This document shows, piece by piece, positions 6,872 through 13,292 of a stretch of DNA of 16,115 nucleotides. The stretch comes from Pseudobowmanella sp964228145. GTDB taxonomy: Bacteria; Pseudomonadota; Gammaproteobacteria; Enterobacterales; Alteromonadaceae. The stretch covers positions 1 through 16,115 of the forward strand of contig CAXQZJ010000169.1 of the NCBI GenBank assembly GCA_964228145.1, read 5' to 3'. Numbering within the stretch: position 1 is the stretch's first letter; each line of letters opens with the position of its first letter. Under the pieces are notes generated by a model. The model had not been told where the DNA came from. It searched no databases and was given only the letters and a program-made list of their open reading frames with translations. A program made the translations under genes and the position numbers.

Positions 6872-8536
6872 TTATAAGTTAAGCACTGATTTACCTTGCT
6901 CAAAGGTGATGTCGACTGGTATATCCGCGGCGGTAAGTCGCGCCAGATCTTCTTCGAGTTGGGGTTTAATCAGGCCCATTTGTGAAACAAGCTCATCGAC
7001 ACCCTGATAATCACCATCACCCTGTAAGGTCAGGATTTTGTTCGAGAGTGCATCGATCGCTTCACTCATTTTTGCCATGTTGACGCTATAAAGTCCTTGC
7101 TCGTTGCGCTCGAACGCACCGAACTCGTTAAAGAAATTAAAGCGGATCATGTTGGCTTTACCGTGGGCACTGGAGGCGCCAAACCGGACGCTGCGGAAAA
7201 TGCCGGCCATAAAGGTGACATAATAATCTTCCAATACGCCTTGTTCGATAACTCCTGCCTCAAGTAGCTGGCGCACCATATAAAGCCCAAGAATATCAGC
7301 TTTACCTTCTTCTAATGCAGAAGCATGCTCCTTGAGCGCACCACGCACGGTGCCGGATCCATCCAGGGTGTTTTTGATTCCCAGCCCATGTGCGACTTCA
7401 TGGAACATGGTATTAGCAAAAAATGCATCAAAGGTGATGTGCTTACGCTGTTCTGGCGCAATTAACTGCTCACTGATGGGTAATAATATGTGGTCAAATT
7501 TCGCGCGCATAGCGTTCTTTAACTGCAAGCGGCGCGTGCCTTTTTCCAGCTGAACCTGTTCATCGTTGGGCAAGTTTATTGCGATGGTTTTACTGCCTGC
7601 GTTGGAATGCCCTGCATAATAGATGACGTCATAGGCATTGAGGTCGGCATCAGTACCTGGTGTCTCCTGTTTATACTCTGGGGCAACTGGCAGGCCTTTT
7701 TGTAATGCAGGCAACCACTGTGCGAACCTGGCGAGCCGTTCACTCCATGCCATATCTTTTACCAGAACATAAGATTCGAACGCCGCGCGATAGCCAAATA
7801 ATTGATCTTCATAGGTTTCAATCGGGCCGATCACCACTTCTACCGGATTTGTTTTCATATCCATCCAGGCCATGTCAGACGGTTGGTAGTCGTCGCTCAA
7901 CAGGGCATCGGCGCGTAGCAACAGGTAAGCAGCAAATTCCTTATCATCAGCCAGTGTCGAAGCTTCGCGCAACAAGTTGGCCGCTTCGGTTAGCTGAGGT
8001 TTGAAGGCTTCAGAGTAAGGAACGCTATATAACTCACCCTTTTCATCGCGTTTGACCATCGAATACAGGCCGTCTTTGTCTTCAAAACTGGCGGCTTCGA
8101 ACTCTTCTTTGGTCATGTCTTGTGGGTAGAAAAAGGCGCCCTTTGGCTTTTCGTCTACACCGCTTAAGAAGGGTTGGTCTCCGTTGAGGCGGTCCCATGG
8201 CCCATAGTTAATGTCTGCAAACTGACGCACTTTATCGTCGCTGAGATTATCCAAGAGCGAAGACTTGGATTTGCCATATGCTTGCAACCAAAAGAGCTCA
8301 TCCATGATCTTCGAGGCATCGATGAGTTTGGTTAACATGACCTTTTGATTGACACTCAGGTGGTTAAGATTTGAAGTCAGCTTGACCGGGTGATAGATAT
8401 CCAAGCGTTGCTCAGCTGCAGGCAGCAGGCTAAGCGCAGCAGATTGCTGAACAGATTCCGCAGGCTCGGAAGCCGGTTGGCAGGCGCTAACCACCAGTGC
8501 GCTGGCGATCGCTGTACACAAGGCTTTTATTTTCAT
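6872..8536 (-). CDS. Predicted lipoprotein zinc metallopeptidase, dipeptidyl-peptidase III (M49)-related with an HExxH motif
   Basis: This 554-residue protein starts with a lipoprotein signal: basic MKIK, a hydrophobic stretch and the lipobox VSAC (C19), followed by Q, which favours outer-membrane sorting. It contains HEVAHGLG (379-386) and, 26 residues on, EEGKADILGLY (409-419). The spacing and the second motif match peptidase family M49, whose members have HExxGH and EExR(K)AE(D); here the first motif is the shorter HExxH. H379, H383 and E410 would bind zinc and E380 would be the catalytic base. The N-terminal half has NYGPWDRLNGDQPFL and FFYPQDMTKEEFE, seen in bacterial members annotated as Zn-dependent hydrolases. 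Animal DPP III is about 700 residues and cytosolic, so this is a shorter, envelope-attached relative. The start has a strong ribosome-binding site (AAGGAG, 6 bases upstream). Substrate is unknown; di- or tripeptide release is inferred. Confidence 0.85.
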   Translation of the reverse strand: MKIKALCTAIASALVVSACQPASEPAESVQQSAALSLLPAAEQRLDIYHPVKLTSNLNHLSVNQKVMLTKLIDASKIMDELFWLQAYGKSKSSLLDNLSDDKVRQFADINYGPWDRLNGDQPFLSGVDEKPKGAFFYPQDMTKEEFEAASFEDKDGLYSMVKRDEKGELYSVPYSEAFKPQLTEAANLLREASTLADDKEFAAYLLLRADALLSDDYQPSDMAWMDMKTNPVEVVIGPIETYEDQLFGYRAAFESYVLVKDMAWSERLARFAQWLPALQKGLPVAPEYKQETPGTDADLNAYDVIYYAGHSNAGSKTIAINLPNDEQVQLEKGTRRLQLKNAMRAKFDHILLPISEQLIAPEQRKHITFDAFFANTMFHEVAHGLGIKNTLDGSGTVRGALKEHASALEEGKADILGLYMVRQLLEAGVIEQGVLEDYYVTFMAGIFRSVRFGASSAHGKANMIRFNFFNEFGAFERNEQGLYSVNMAKMSEAIDALSNKILTLQGDGDYQGVDELVSQMGLIKPQLEEDLARLTAADIPVDITFEQGKSVLNL

Positions 8537-8760
8537 TCATGTCTCCTTGATAGGTCAGAACTGTTATCCAGTTGTAAAAAATTTTTAACCTAGTTAGCTT
8601 ATCATTGACCCATCACAATAAATAACGAATTTAACCTGTTGGCAGGCACATTTTACATTGCAACCATTGACGCTTTGGGGCAACCTTGGTCGATAACACA
8701 TAAGTGATGGGTTTCAATCACTTTTTATAAGACCGCCCCGCGTTTTTTCGAATTTAGGTA

Positions 8761-8766
8761 TATACT
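8761..8766 (+). promoter_or_regulatory. Possible -10 element for the HDOD gene
   Basis: TATACT lies 38 bases before the HDOD ATG, a good -10 match with a plausible 30-base leader. The region 17 bases upstream (CCGCGT) is not a convincing -35. Upstream at 8702-8723 an inverted repeat (AAGTGAT, 8-base loop, ATCACTT) followed by TTTAT is also present; its role is unknown. Confidence 0.35.
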
Positions 8767-8804
8767 GGTTCACGCATAAACGCGAAGGTTTAAGGGAGAT
8801 TTTG

Positions 8805-9644
8805 ATGTCCACAGAAAATGCCCTGTTGACGATACTAACAGAGAAAATTAACAACGATACCCTGGTGCTGCCAACATTGCCTGCCATTGCCTTAAAGGTA
8901 AGAAAAGCAGCAGATGATCCGGACACCAATCTGAATAAAATGGGTGAGGTGATTGGTCAGGACCCTGCGCTTACCGCACGGATCATGAAGATCGCTAACA
9001 GCGCCTATCTGGGCCGATCTGTTAAAGTGGAGAGTCTGCAACAGGCCGTCACGCGAATTGGTTTACGTCAAATCAAAAACATTGCTACGGCGTTGGCGAT
9101 GGAGCAACTGTTTGTCTCCAAAAACGATATCGTTAAAGGGTATCTGGACAAACTTTGGACACGCACCGTGGATATTGCTGCCAATGCCATGGCGGTCTAC
9201 GCCTTTTACAAGGAAAACCCACAGAAAAACAAAAATCTGAATATGGATTCCCTGACCTTGGCGGCCTTGGTTCATAACATTGGTGTGTTGCCGATCTTAA
9301 GTGAAGCAGAACGCCACGAAGAAGTTTTTGCTAATCCGACGTTTTTAAATGTGGCTATCCAAAAACTGGCCGGAAAGCTAGGCGCGGCAATCCTCAAAGA
9401 GTGGGGCTTCAGTGCTGAATTGGTTGAGGTGTCTGAACAATGGCGCAACCTGAAACACCAAACCGCGCAGCATTCCTATCTTGATTTTGTTCGTTTAGGT
9501 GCTGCGTTATCAGGCTCAATTACCAGTCATAAAGACGATGTGCTGAATCTGACTCAGCAAAAAGGCATTGTGGAAGATTTGTCAGTACTTACCAGTGACG
9601 AGTTTGCTGAAATCAGAGATAACGCAAAATCAGTCTTCGCCTAA
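8805..9644 (+). CDS. HDOD-domain protein (predicted signalling/regulatory output protein)
   Basis: This 279-residue protein is a stand-alone HDOD domain. HDOD is a helical, HD-related output domain found in bacterial signalling proteins, usually without demonstrated enzyme activity. Typical segments are LPTLPAIALKVRKAADDPDTNLNKM (starting at 22 and running to about 46), the IGQDPALTARIMKIANSAYL signature (50-69), LQQAVTRIGLRQIKNIATA (78-96) and AALVHNIGVLP (153-163). The position equivalent to the HD pair reads H157-N158, so metal-dependent phosphohydrolase activity is unlikely. No receiver, GGDEF or other fused domain is present. An in-frame TTG lies one codon earlier, but the ATG at 8805 has GGGAG 6 bases upstream and is preferred. 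It is monocistronic, divergent from the M49-like gene. Partner and signal are unknown. Confidence 0.9.
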   Translation: MSTENALLTILTEKINNDTLVLPTLPAIALKVRKAADDPDTNLNKMGEVIGQDPALTARIMKIANSAYLGRSVKVESLQQAVTRIGLRQIKNIATALAMEQLFVSKNDIVKGYLDKLWTRTVDIAANAMAVYAFYKENPQKNKNLNMDSLTLAALVHNIGVLPILSEAERHEEVFANPTFLNVAIQKLAGKLGAAILKEWGFSAELVEVSEQWRNLKHQTAQHSYLDFVRLGAALSGSITSHKDDVLNLTQQKGIVEDLSVLTSDEFAEIRDNAKSVFA

Positions 9645-9657
9645 ATTACAATACACG

Positions 9658-9690
9658 AAAAAAAACGCTGGTTTTCACCAGCGTTTTTTA
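9658..9690. terminator. Bidirectional terminator between the HDOD gene and the M28 peptidase gene
   Basis: A stem of CGCTGGT with ACCAGCG around the loop TTTC, extended by a run of A on the left and a run of T on the right, sits 13 bases after the HDOD stop. The minus strand carries the same layout, and the M28 gene's stop is 8 bases away. It serves both convergent genes. Confidence 0.9.
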
Positions 9691-9697
9691 TGTCTCA

Positions 9698-10774
9698 TTA
9701 TTTTTCCTCAAGGGAATAGCGGGTAACAAATTCAAATAGCAATTTGACGTTTTGCTCGAGTTGTCTTTGCAGTCGCCCATCCAGAATTGGCAGCAGTTTA
9801 TCGAGGCGATCAAACTGTGTATGCCAAATCATCCCCCAATGCTTTTCTTTAAAGCGATCGCAGGCGGTAAGGTTTTTTTCGTCGAGGCAGGTCCAGAGTG
9901 CGCTATTGATAGTTTGTGAGTAGCCATCGTTGCCTCGCTGACCTTTAATCTCGAAGTTGGTGGCCTCCAAATAAGCGATGGGTACGCCTGAGCAGGCAAA
10001 GGGCGCATGATCGGACCATCCGCCGGTGACGCCTTCTGGATAGCCGGGGAATGCTGCATGTCGCTGATGGGCCTGGGCCCCGAATAATTGAGCTGATAAT
10101 GCCAGCAATGCGTCGCGTAGTTTCGGATCGGCATTAAACGAGGGGGTGTCAATACCACGACAGGCATAGGGTTTGGTATGGGCGCTGTGGATGTAGAGCT
10201 TATCGCCGCCAATAATTGTGTCTAAGTTGATCATACCGCTCAGTTGTCGGGTATGGTCGGCATTTTGGGCAACATAAGCGCGGGCACCTTGTAGACCCAC
10301 TTCTTCTGCTCCCAAGGCAACTAAACGAAGGTTCACCGGAAGCGTTACGCCTTCAAGTTGAGCCGATAGGGCGAGTAACGCAGCGACTCCTGAACCATTA
10401 TCAATACTGCCCAGTGATCCTTGCTTCTCTCCTGTCGAGTCATAGTGAGCGGCAATCACCAAGGTTTCTGACCCCAGACCGTTAATGTCGATAAACAGGT
10501 TCTCAGAGCTAAACGGCTTATTCCGCAGAGTAAATTCGAATGCCTGTCGCTCAACCTGATAACCCATCGACTGCCATTGTGAGGCAATCCAGTTTGCAGC
10601 TTGTTTTTCCGCTTCTGAGCCTGGCGGTCTCGCCCCTATGCCTTGTTCAGCATCGGTCAGGGGTAGCAGGTAATCCCACGGATCCTGCGAGGGCGTGGAT
10701 TGACAGGCGGTGAGTCCAAGTGTACTTACCAGGGCTACCAGAAAAGCAGTTTTCAGAGCTTTATGCATAATCAT
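9698..10774 (-). CDS. Lipoprotein M28-family aminopeptidase, Iap-like
   Basis: Translated from the chosen ATG the protein has 358 residues. It begins with a lipoprotein signal ending in the lipobox LTAC (C24). The co-catalytic two-zinc site of family M28 is complete: H110 (IAAHYDS), D125 (SIDNGSGV), catalytic E157 and ligand E158 (GAEEVG), D184 (NLDTIIG) and H318 (MIWHTQFD). The segments GGDKLYIHSA, YPEGVTGGWSDHAPF and AYLEATNFEIKG with NDGYSQT resemble E. coli Iap, the periplasmic aminopeptidase that converts alkaline phosphatase isozymes. An Iap-type N-terminal arginine/aminopeptidase role is therefore the best guess. The reading frame is open upstream to a TTG at 10864, but that would bury the signal peptide; ATG 10774 or 10768 is preferred, neither with a clear ribosome-binding site. 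It lies 117 bases after the VOC gene on the same strand, with a palindrome in the gap. Confidence 0.9.
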   Translation of the reverse strand: MIMHKALKTAFLVALVSTLGLTACQSTPSQDPWDYLLPLTDAEQGIGARPPGSEAEKQAANWIASQWQSMGYQVERQAFEFTLRNKPFSSENLFIDINGLGSETLVIAAHYDSTGEKQGSLGSIDNGSGVAALLALSAQLEGVTLPVNLRLVALGAEEVGLQGARAYVAQNADHTRQLSGMINLDTIIGGDKLYIHSAHTKPYACRGIDTPSFNADPKLRDALLALSAQLFGAQAHQRHAAFPGYPEGVTGGWSDHAPFACSGVPIAYLEATNFEIKGQRGNDGYSQTINSALWTCLDEKNLTACDRFKEKHWGMIWHTQFDRLDKLLPILDGRLQRQLEQNVKLLFEFVTRYSLEEK

Positions 10775-10815
10775 ATTCAGTCGGTGACAATGGCGACACA
10801 GTGTAAAAGCTTGAG

Positions 10816-10837
10816 GGTGAAGTGCAATCACTTCACC
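10816..10837. repeat. 22-bp perfect palindrome upstream of the M28 peptidase gene
   Basis: Nine-base arms GGTGAAGTG and CACTTCACC flank a 4-base CAAT spacer. It lies about 42 bases upstream of the preferred peptidase start and is not followed by a T-run on either strand. It could be an operator for an unidentified dimeric regulator or an mRNA hairpin in the leader; the sequence alone does not decide. Confidence 0.6.
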
Positions 10838-10891
10838 GCTGATTAATCCGTTTTTTCTGCTCAATCGCGTCTATAAATTGTAACCAAATGA

Positions 10892-11305
10892 TCAGTCTGC
10901 ATTGCGCTCACAAGGCAAGTCGCTCAGGTATTCGACAAATTCAACTTCAAAGCCTGCCGGGTCAATAAAGTATACGTTGCGTCTGAAGGCGTGTTCAGGC
11001 CCCCATTTGGCAACTGGGTATCCGGCTTGTTGTAAGCGCTGAACCGTCGCTTTTAAATGCAGTGTCACATAGCAAAAGTGCGCCAGGCCGATTTGATGCC
11101 CGTCAAGCTGACGGTTGGTCTGCTCACCATTGTCGCTAAGGGCAATGTAGTGATTATCGTCGCCAAAATGTAACCAGCGTCGGGGCTTGCCATACCAGTC
11201 ACTGTGACCTTGTTGGCGGATTCGCCAGTGAGGAAAGGCGGCGCGGTAAAAATCCAGCATAGCCTGCATATCATTGACGACTAAATTGATGTGCTCCAAA
11301 TACAT
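10892..11305 (-). CDS. VOC-superfamily (glyoxalase/bleomycin-resistance fold) protein, predicted SoxR target
   Basis: The 137-residue protein is a single two-module VOC domain. It opens YLEHINLVVNDMQAMLDFYRAAF, with metal-ligand candidate H5. A second candidate is H76 in IGLAHFCYV, and the C-terminal NVYFIDPAGFEVEFVEY supplies E122. This is the usual set for a metal-dependent VOC lyase, dioxygenase or thiol transferase. The exact reaction cannot be read from sequence; glyoxalase I-like or antibiotic/electrophile-handling roles are possible. The start has AGGGGG 5 bases upstream. It is the second gene behind a SoxR-type promoter and lies 9 bases after a 26-codon reading frame, so expression should respond to redox-cycling compounds. 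That inferred control suggests a role in detoxifying quinone- or aldehyde-type electrophiles. Confidence 0.85.
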   Translation of the reverse strand: MYLEHINLVVNDMQAMLDFYRAAFPHWRIRQQGHSDWYGKPRRWLHFGDDNHYIALSDNGEQTNRQLDGHQIGLAHFCYVTLHLKATVQRLQQAGYPVAKWGPEHAFRRNVYFIDPAGFEVEFVEYLSDLPCERNAD

Positions 11306-11314
11306 AGTCGCCCC

Positions 11315-11395
11315 CTATTTATTGCGCATCGTGTAATTAAACAGTGCGAACAGTTCTTGCCAAAGGTTATTTCCGGGTGTGCGTGACTGACTCAT
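11315..11395 (-). CDS. Putative 26-residue small protein encoded between the SoxR box and the VOC gene
   Basis: The minus strand carries ATG...TAG encoding 26 residues, beginning MSQSRTPGNNLWQELF and ending in NYTMRNK. The ATG is preceded by AAGGAG with a 6-base spacing, one of the best ribosome-binding sites in the window. It would be the first reading frame on the SoxR-promoter transcript, with about 22 bases of leader. Its TAG stop overlaps the AGGGGG ribosome-binding site of the VOC gene, a layout typical of translational coupling. The second half (LWQELFALF) could form a short amphipathic helix; the net charge is slightly positive. I do not recognise it. It could be a real small protein or a leader peptide controlling VOC translation. 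Confidence 0.65.
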   Translation of the reverse strand: MSQSRTPGNNLWQELFALFNYTMRNK

Positions 11396-11424
11396 TTTGT
11401 TCTCCTTGTGTTAACGTCAATGGC

Positions 11425-11455
11425 ATGATAAAACCTCAAGTTAAGTTGAGGTAAA
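11425..11455 (-). promoter_or_regulatory. SoxR-dependent promoter (19-bp spacer) with SoxR box at 11434-11451
   Basis: The 18-bp element CCTCAAGTTAAGTTGAGG differs by one base from the E. coli soxS operator CCTCAAGTTAACTTGAGG. On the minus strand it lies between TTTACC (-35, 11450-11455) and TATCAT (-10, 11425-11430), separated by exactly 19 bases. This overlong spacer is the hallmark of MerR-family activator promoters, which oxidised SoxR distorts to allow transcription. The promoter points to the small reading frame and VOC gene, with a start near 11418. The soxR gene itself is divergent and begins 22 bases from the box, so bound SoxR may also repress its own transcription. Confidence 0.92.
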
Positions 11456-11472
11456 GCGCTTTTTTATTTTTT

Positions 11473-11919
11473 ATGGCTGAAGCAAATTGGTCGGTAGGGA
11501 AAGTTGCCAAACGTGCGGGTGTTGCGGTTAGTGCGTTACATTTTTATGAGCAAAAAGGCTTGATTCGCAGTTGGCGTAACGCCGGCAATCAGCGGCGCTA
11601 CAAATCAGATGTGCTACGCCGGATTGCAATTATAAAAGTGGCTCAAAAGGTCGGAATCAGTTTAGAAGAAATCGCCGCGGTATTTAGTCAATTACCCTCG
11701 CAACGCAGTCCTGACAGGGAAGATTGGGCGAAAATGTCGGCGCTGTGGAAACAAAAGCTGGATCAGCGAATCGCTTATTTACGTGGACTAAGTGAGTCTA
11801 TGACATCCTGTATTGGTTGCGGTTGTCTGAGTATGCAGTCATGTCCCTTATATAATCCGCAAGATAAGTTAGCAGCAAAGGGCAGTGGTGCTGTGCTGTT
11901 AACGGATGACGGGCAATAA
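11473..11919 (+). CDS. soxR: Redox-sensitive transcriptional activator SoxR
   Basis: SoxR is a MerR-family dimeric activator with a [2Fe-2S] cluster that switches on target promoters when oxidised by redox-cycling compounds or nitric oxide. The 148-residue protein has the winged helix-turn-helix SVGKVAKRAGVAVSALHFYE (7-26) and the wing GNQRRYKSDVLRR (38-50). A dimerisation helix follows, then the cluster loop CIGCGCLSMQSCPL, whose C113, C116, C118 and C124 give the C-x2-C-x-C-x5-C pattern. Length is near E. coli SoxR (154). The upstream sequence is T-rich and lacks a recognisable Shine-Dalgarno, which suggests weak translation suited to a sensor. Divergent from the small reading frame/VOC operon, it probably controls that operon and itself through the shared box. 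There is no soxS gene in the window. Confidence 0.96.
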   Translation: MAEANWSVGKVAKRAGVAVSALHFYEQKGLIRSWRNAGNQRRYKSDVLRRIAIIKVAQKVGISLEEIAAVFSQLPSQRSPDREDWAKMSALWKQKLDQRIAYLRGLSESMTSCIGCGCLSMQSCPLYNPQDKLAAKGSGAVLLTDDGQ

Positions 11920-11944
11920 AAAAGCGAGCTATGCTCGCTTTTTT
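11918..11944. terminator. Bidirectional terminator between soxR and the TPR gene
   Basis: A perfect 12-bp stem, AAAAAAGCGAGC with GCTCGCTTTTTT, encloses the loop TAT. It starts inside the soxR stop codon and ends 14 bases before the stop of the convergent TPR gene. Both strands end in six T, so it should work in both directions. Confidence 0.93.
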
Positions 11945-11958
11945 AATCGTTGTTTAGC

Positions 11959-13281
11959 TTAATGGCCAATCGAAGCGGATAAATCTTTTTGAGCTGCTTC
12001 ACGCTGTTTTTCTGCCTGCACGAACTTAGCCCATTGGTTGGCCATGCGTTCGCTGGTTTTGAATTCCTCTGCTTTGGCAAGTTGGTCCAACGCCGTGTTG
12101 TATTCACCCAAGTTAAAATGCGCCATGCCCTTCACCAGATACATGGTGCCAGGCTTACTTAACTTGCCTTTGGCAATCGCGCGATCGGCGGCTGCCAATG
12201 CTTCTTTATTGCGGTCGGCGTTAAGTAATAGTTGCGCTAACTGGGCGTCAAGCTCGCCGTCATCGGCGAGTTCCGCTGCGGCCATGAGTGCCGGCACTGC
12301 TTTATCGATTTCTTTTGCCAACTGCCAGCTTTGGGCCAGGAAGGTCAGGTTCTTGAGGTTTCTTTCCAGTTTTCCTTCTGCAATGGCCTGTTCCATCATC
12401 TGAGCACCTTTATAGGGGATGCGATGGTAGTAATAAAGCTGAGCCAGATTGAACAGATCATCACCTTTGGTGAGGTAACCTTTTTGCAAGGCGGTCTCCA
12501 TGATCGCAAGCTGCTTATCTTCTTCGCCTAACTCGCCATACATCCCAGCAAGTTGTACCCAGTACTCCGGCTTATCAAACAGTTGCACCATAGTGACCAA
12601 AACGTCTTTCACTTTCTCTGGCTGCTTTAACTCAAAGTAAATTGCGCGTTGCAGAACAAACCAGTTCTCATTAACCGCAAAGCCTTCGGCTTTGGTTGCA
12701 GCGATGGCTTGTTCTATCTGGTTGGCAGCGCTGCTGTAATCCTTTAACTGATAATAAGCTTGTGCTTTGAGCATCATGTTTTTGGCCGGTACTTCGCCTT
12801 TTTGCAAGCTTTCCCATTGGGTCAGGGTGTCGATACTGGCCGCATAATCACCTTCAATAAGCTGCAATTGGGCCAGCGACATCAGAATACCTTGTTCAAA
12901 GGTTTCTGGGATGTTGTTAAAGCTCACCGCAGTTTGGAATGCTTCGATGGCTTGGGCCATTTGCTCTTCACCATAGTAGATAAAGCCATAAAAGTTATAC
13001 ATCATGGCTTTTTCATACTCATTCATTGAGTCTGCCTTGCCTTTGACCACGTCAAGAATGCTGATGGCTTCCCCGACGTTACCCGCGTCAGCAGCTTCCT
13101 GAGCACGCGCAAGTTGGTCGTAGACCTTCATGCGCAATGTGGGTACCTGACGGGTTTTATACTGTTTGGTGGCTTCCTGGGCGTGTGCAACAGCGTCACC
13201 GATCATCGCCGGTGCAACTAATACGCAGGCGACAACCCCAAGGGTTAAAAGGCTACGAACGACTTGATTTACTTTGTTCAT
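11959..13281 (-). CDS. Secreted tetratricopeptide-repeat protein of the TonB2-type operon
   Basis: From the chosen ATG the product has 440 residues. A signal peptide with basic start, hydrophobic segment and probable cleavage at AHA-QEA (near 34-36) sends it to the periplasm; a VVAC sequence inside the hydrophobic stretch makes a lipoprotein possible but less likely. The rest is helical TPR-like repeats, for example QLARAQEAADAGNVGEAISI, MMYNFYGFIYYGEEQMAQAI, MLKAQAYYQLKDYSSAANQI, LAGMYGELGEEDKQLAIME and YLVKGMAHFNLGEYNTALDQ. Such TPR proteins commonly close ttpC-exbB-exbD-tonB2 clusters in marine gammaproteobacteria; a scaffold role in energy transduction is inferred. Two adjacent ATGs exist; the second (13281) has GGAG at the better 6-base spacing, the first (13284) only 3. 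The tonB stop is 11 bases upstream. Confidence 0.85.
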   Translation of the reverse strand: MNKVNQVVRSLLTLGVVACVLVAPAMIGDAVAHAQEATKQYKTRQVPTLRMKVYDQLARAQEAADAGNVGEAISILDVVKGKADSMNEYEKAMMYNFYGFIYYGEEQMAQAIEAFQTAVSFNNIPETFEQGILMSLAQLQLIEGDYAASIDTLTQWESLQKGEVPAKNMMLKAQAYYQLKDYSSAANQIEQAIAATKAEGFAVNENWFVLQRAIYFELKQPEKVKDVLVTMVQLFDKPEYWVQLAGMYGELGEEDKQLAIMETALQKGYLTKGDDLFNLAQLYYYHRIPYKGAQMMEQAIAEGKLERNLKNLTFLAQSWQLAKEIDKAVPALMAAAELADDGELDAQLAQLLLNADRNKEALAAADRAIAKGKLSKPGTMYLVKGMAHFNLGEYNTALDQLAKAEEFKTSERMANQWAKFVQAEKQREAAQKDLSASIGH

Positions 13282-13292
13282 CATAAGCTCCG

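Noticed and set aside
8702..8723. Inverted repeat AAGTGAT/ATCACTT as a terminator
   Set aside because: The stem is only 7 AT-rich bp with a short T-run and no gene ends nearby; it is not supported as a terminator and its role is left open.
9774..10864. In-frame TTG start at 10864 giving a 388-residue M28 peptidase
   Set aside because: It would place 30 polar residues ahead of a clear lipoprotein signal (lipobox LTAC) and across the palindrome; the internal ATG at 10774 or 10768 gives a normal signal peptide.
12038..12403. Plus-strand 121-codon reading frame inside the TPR gene
   Set aside because: It is antisense to a well-supported gene, has low-complexity Ala/Ser-rich composition typical of a shadow frame, and shows no family motif.
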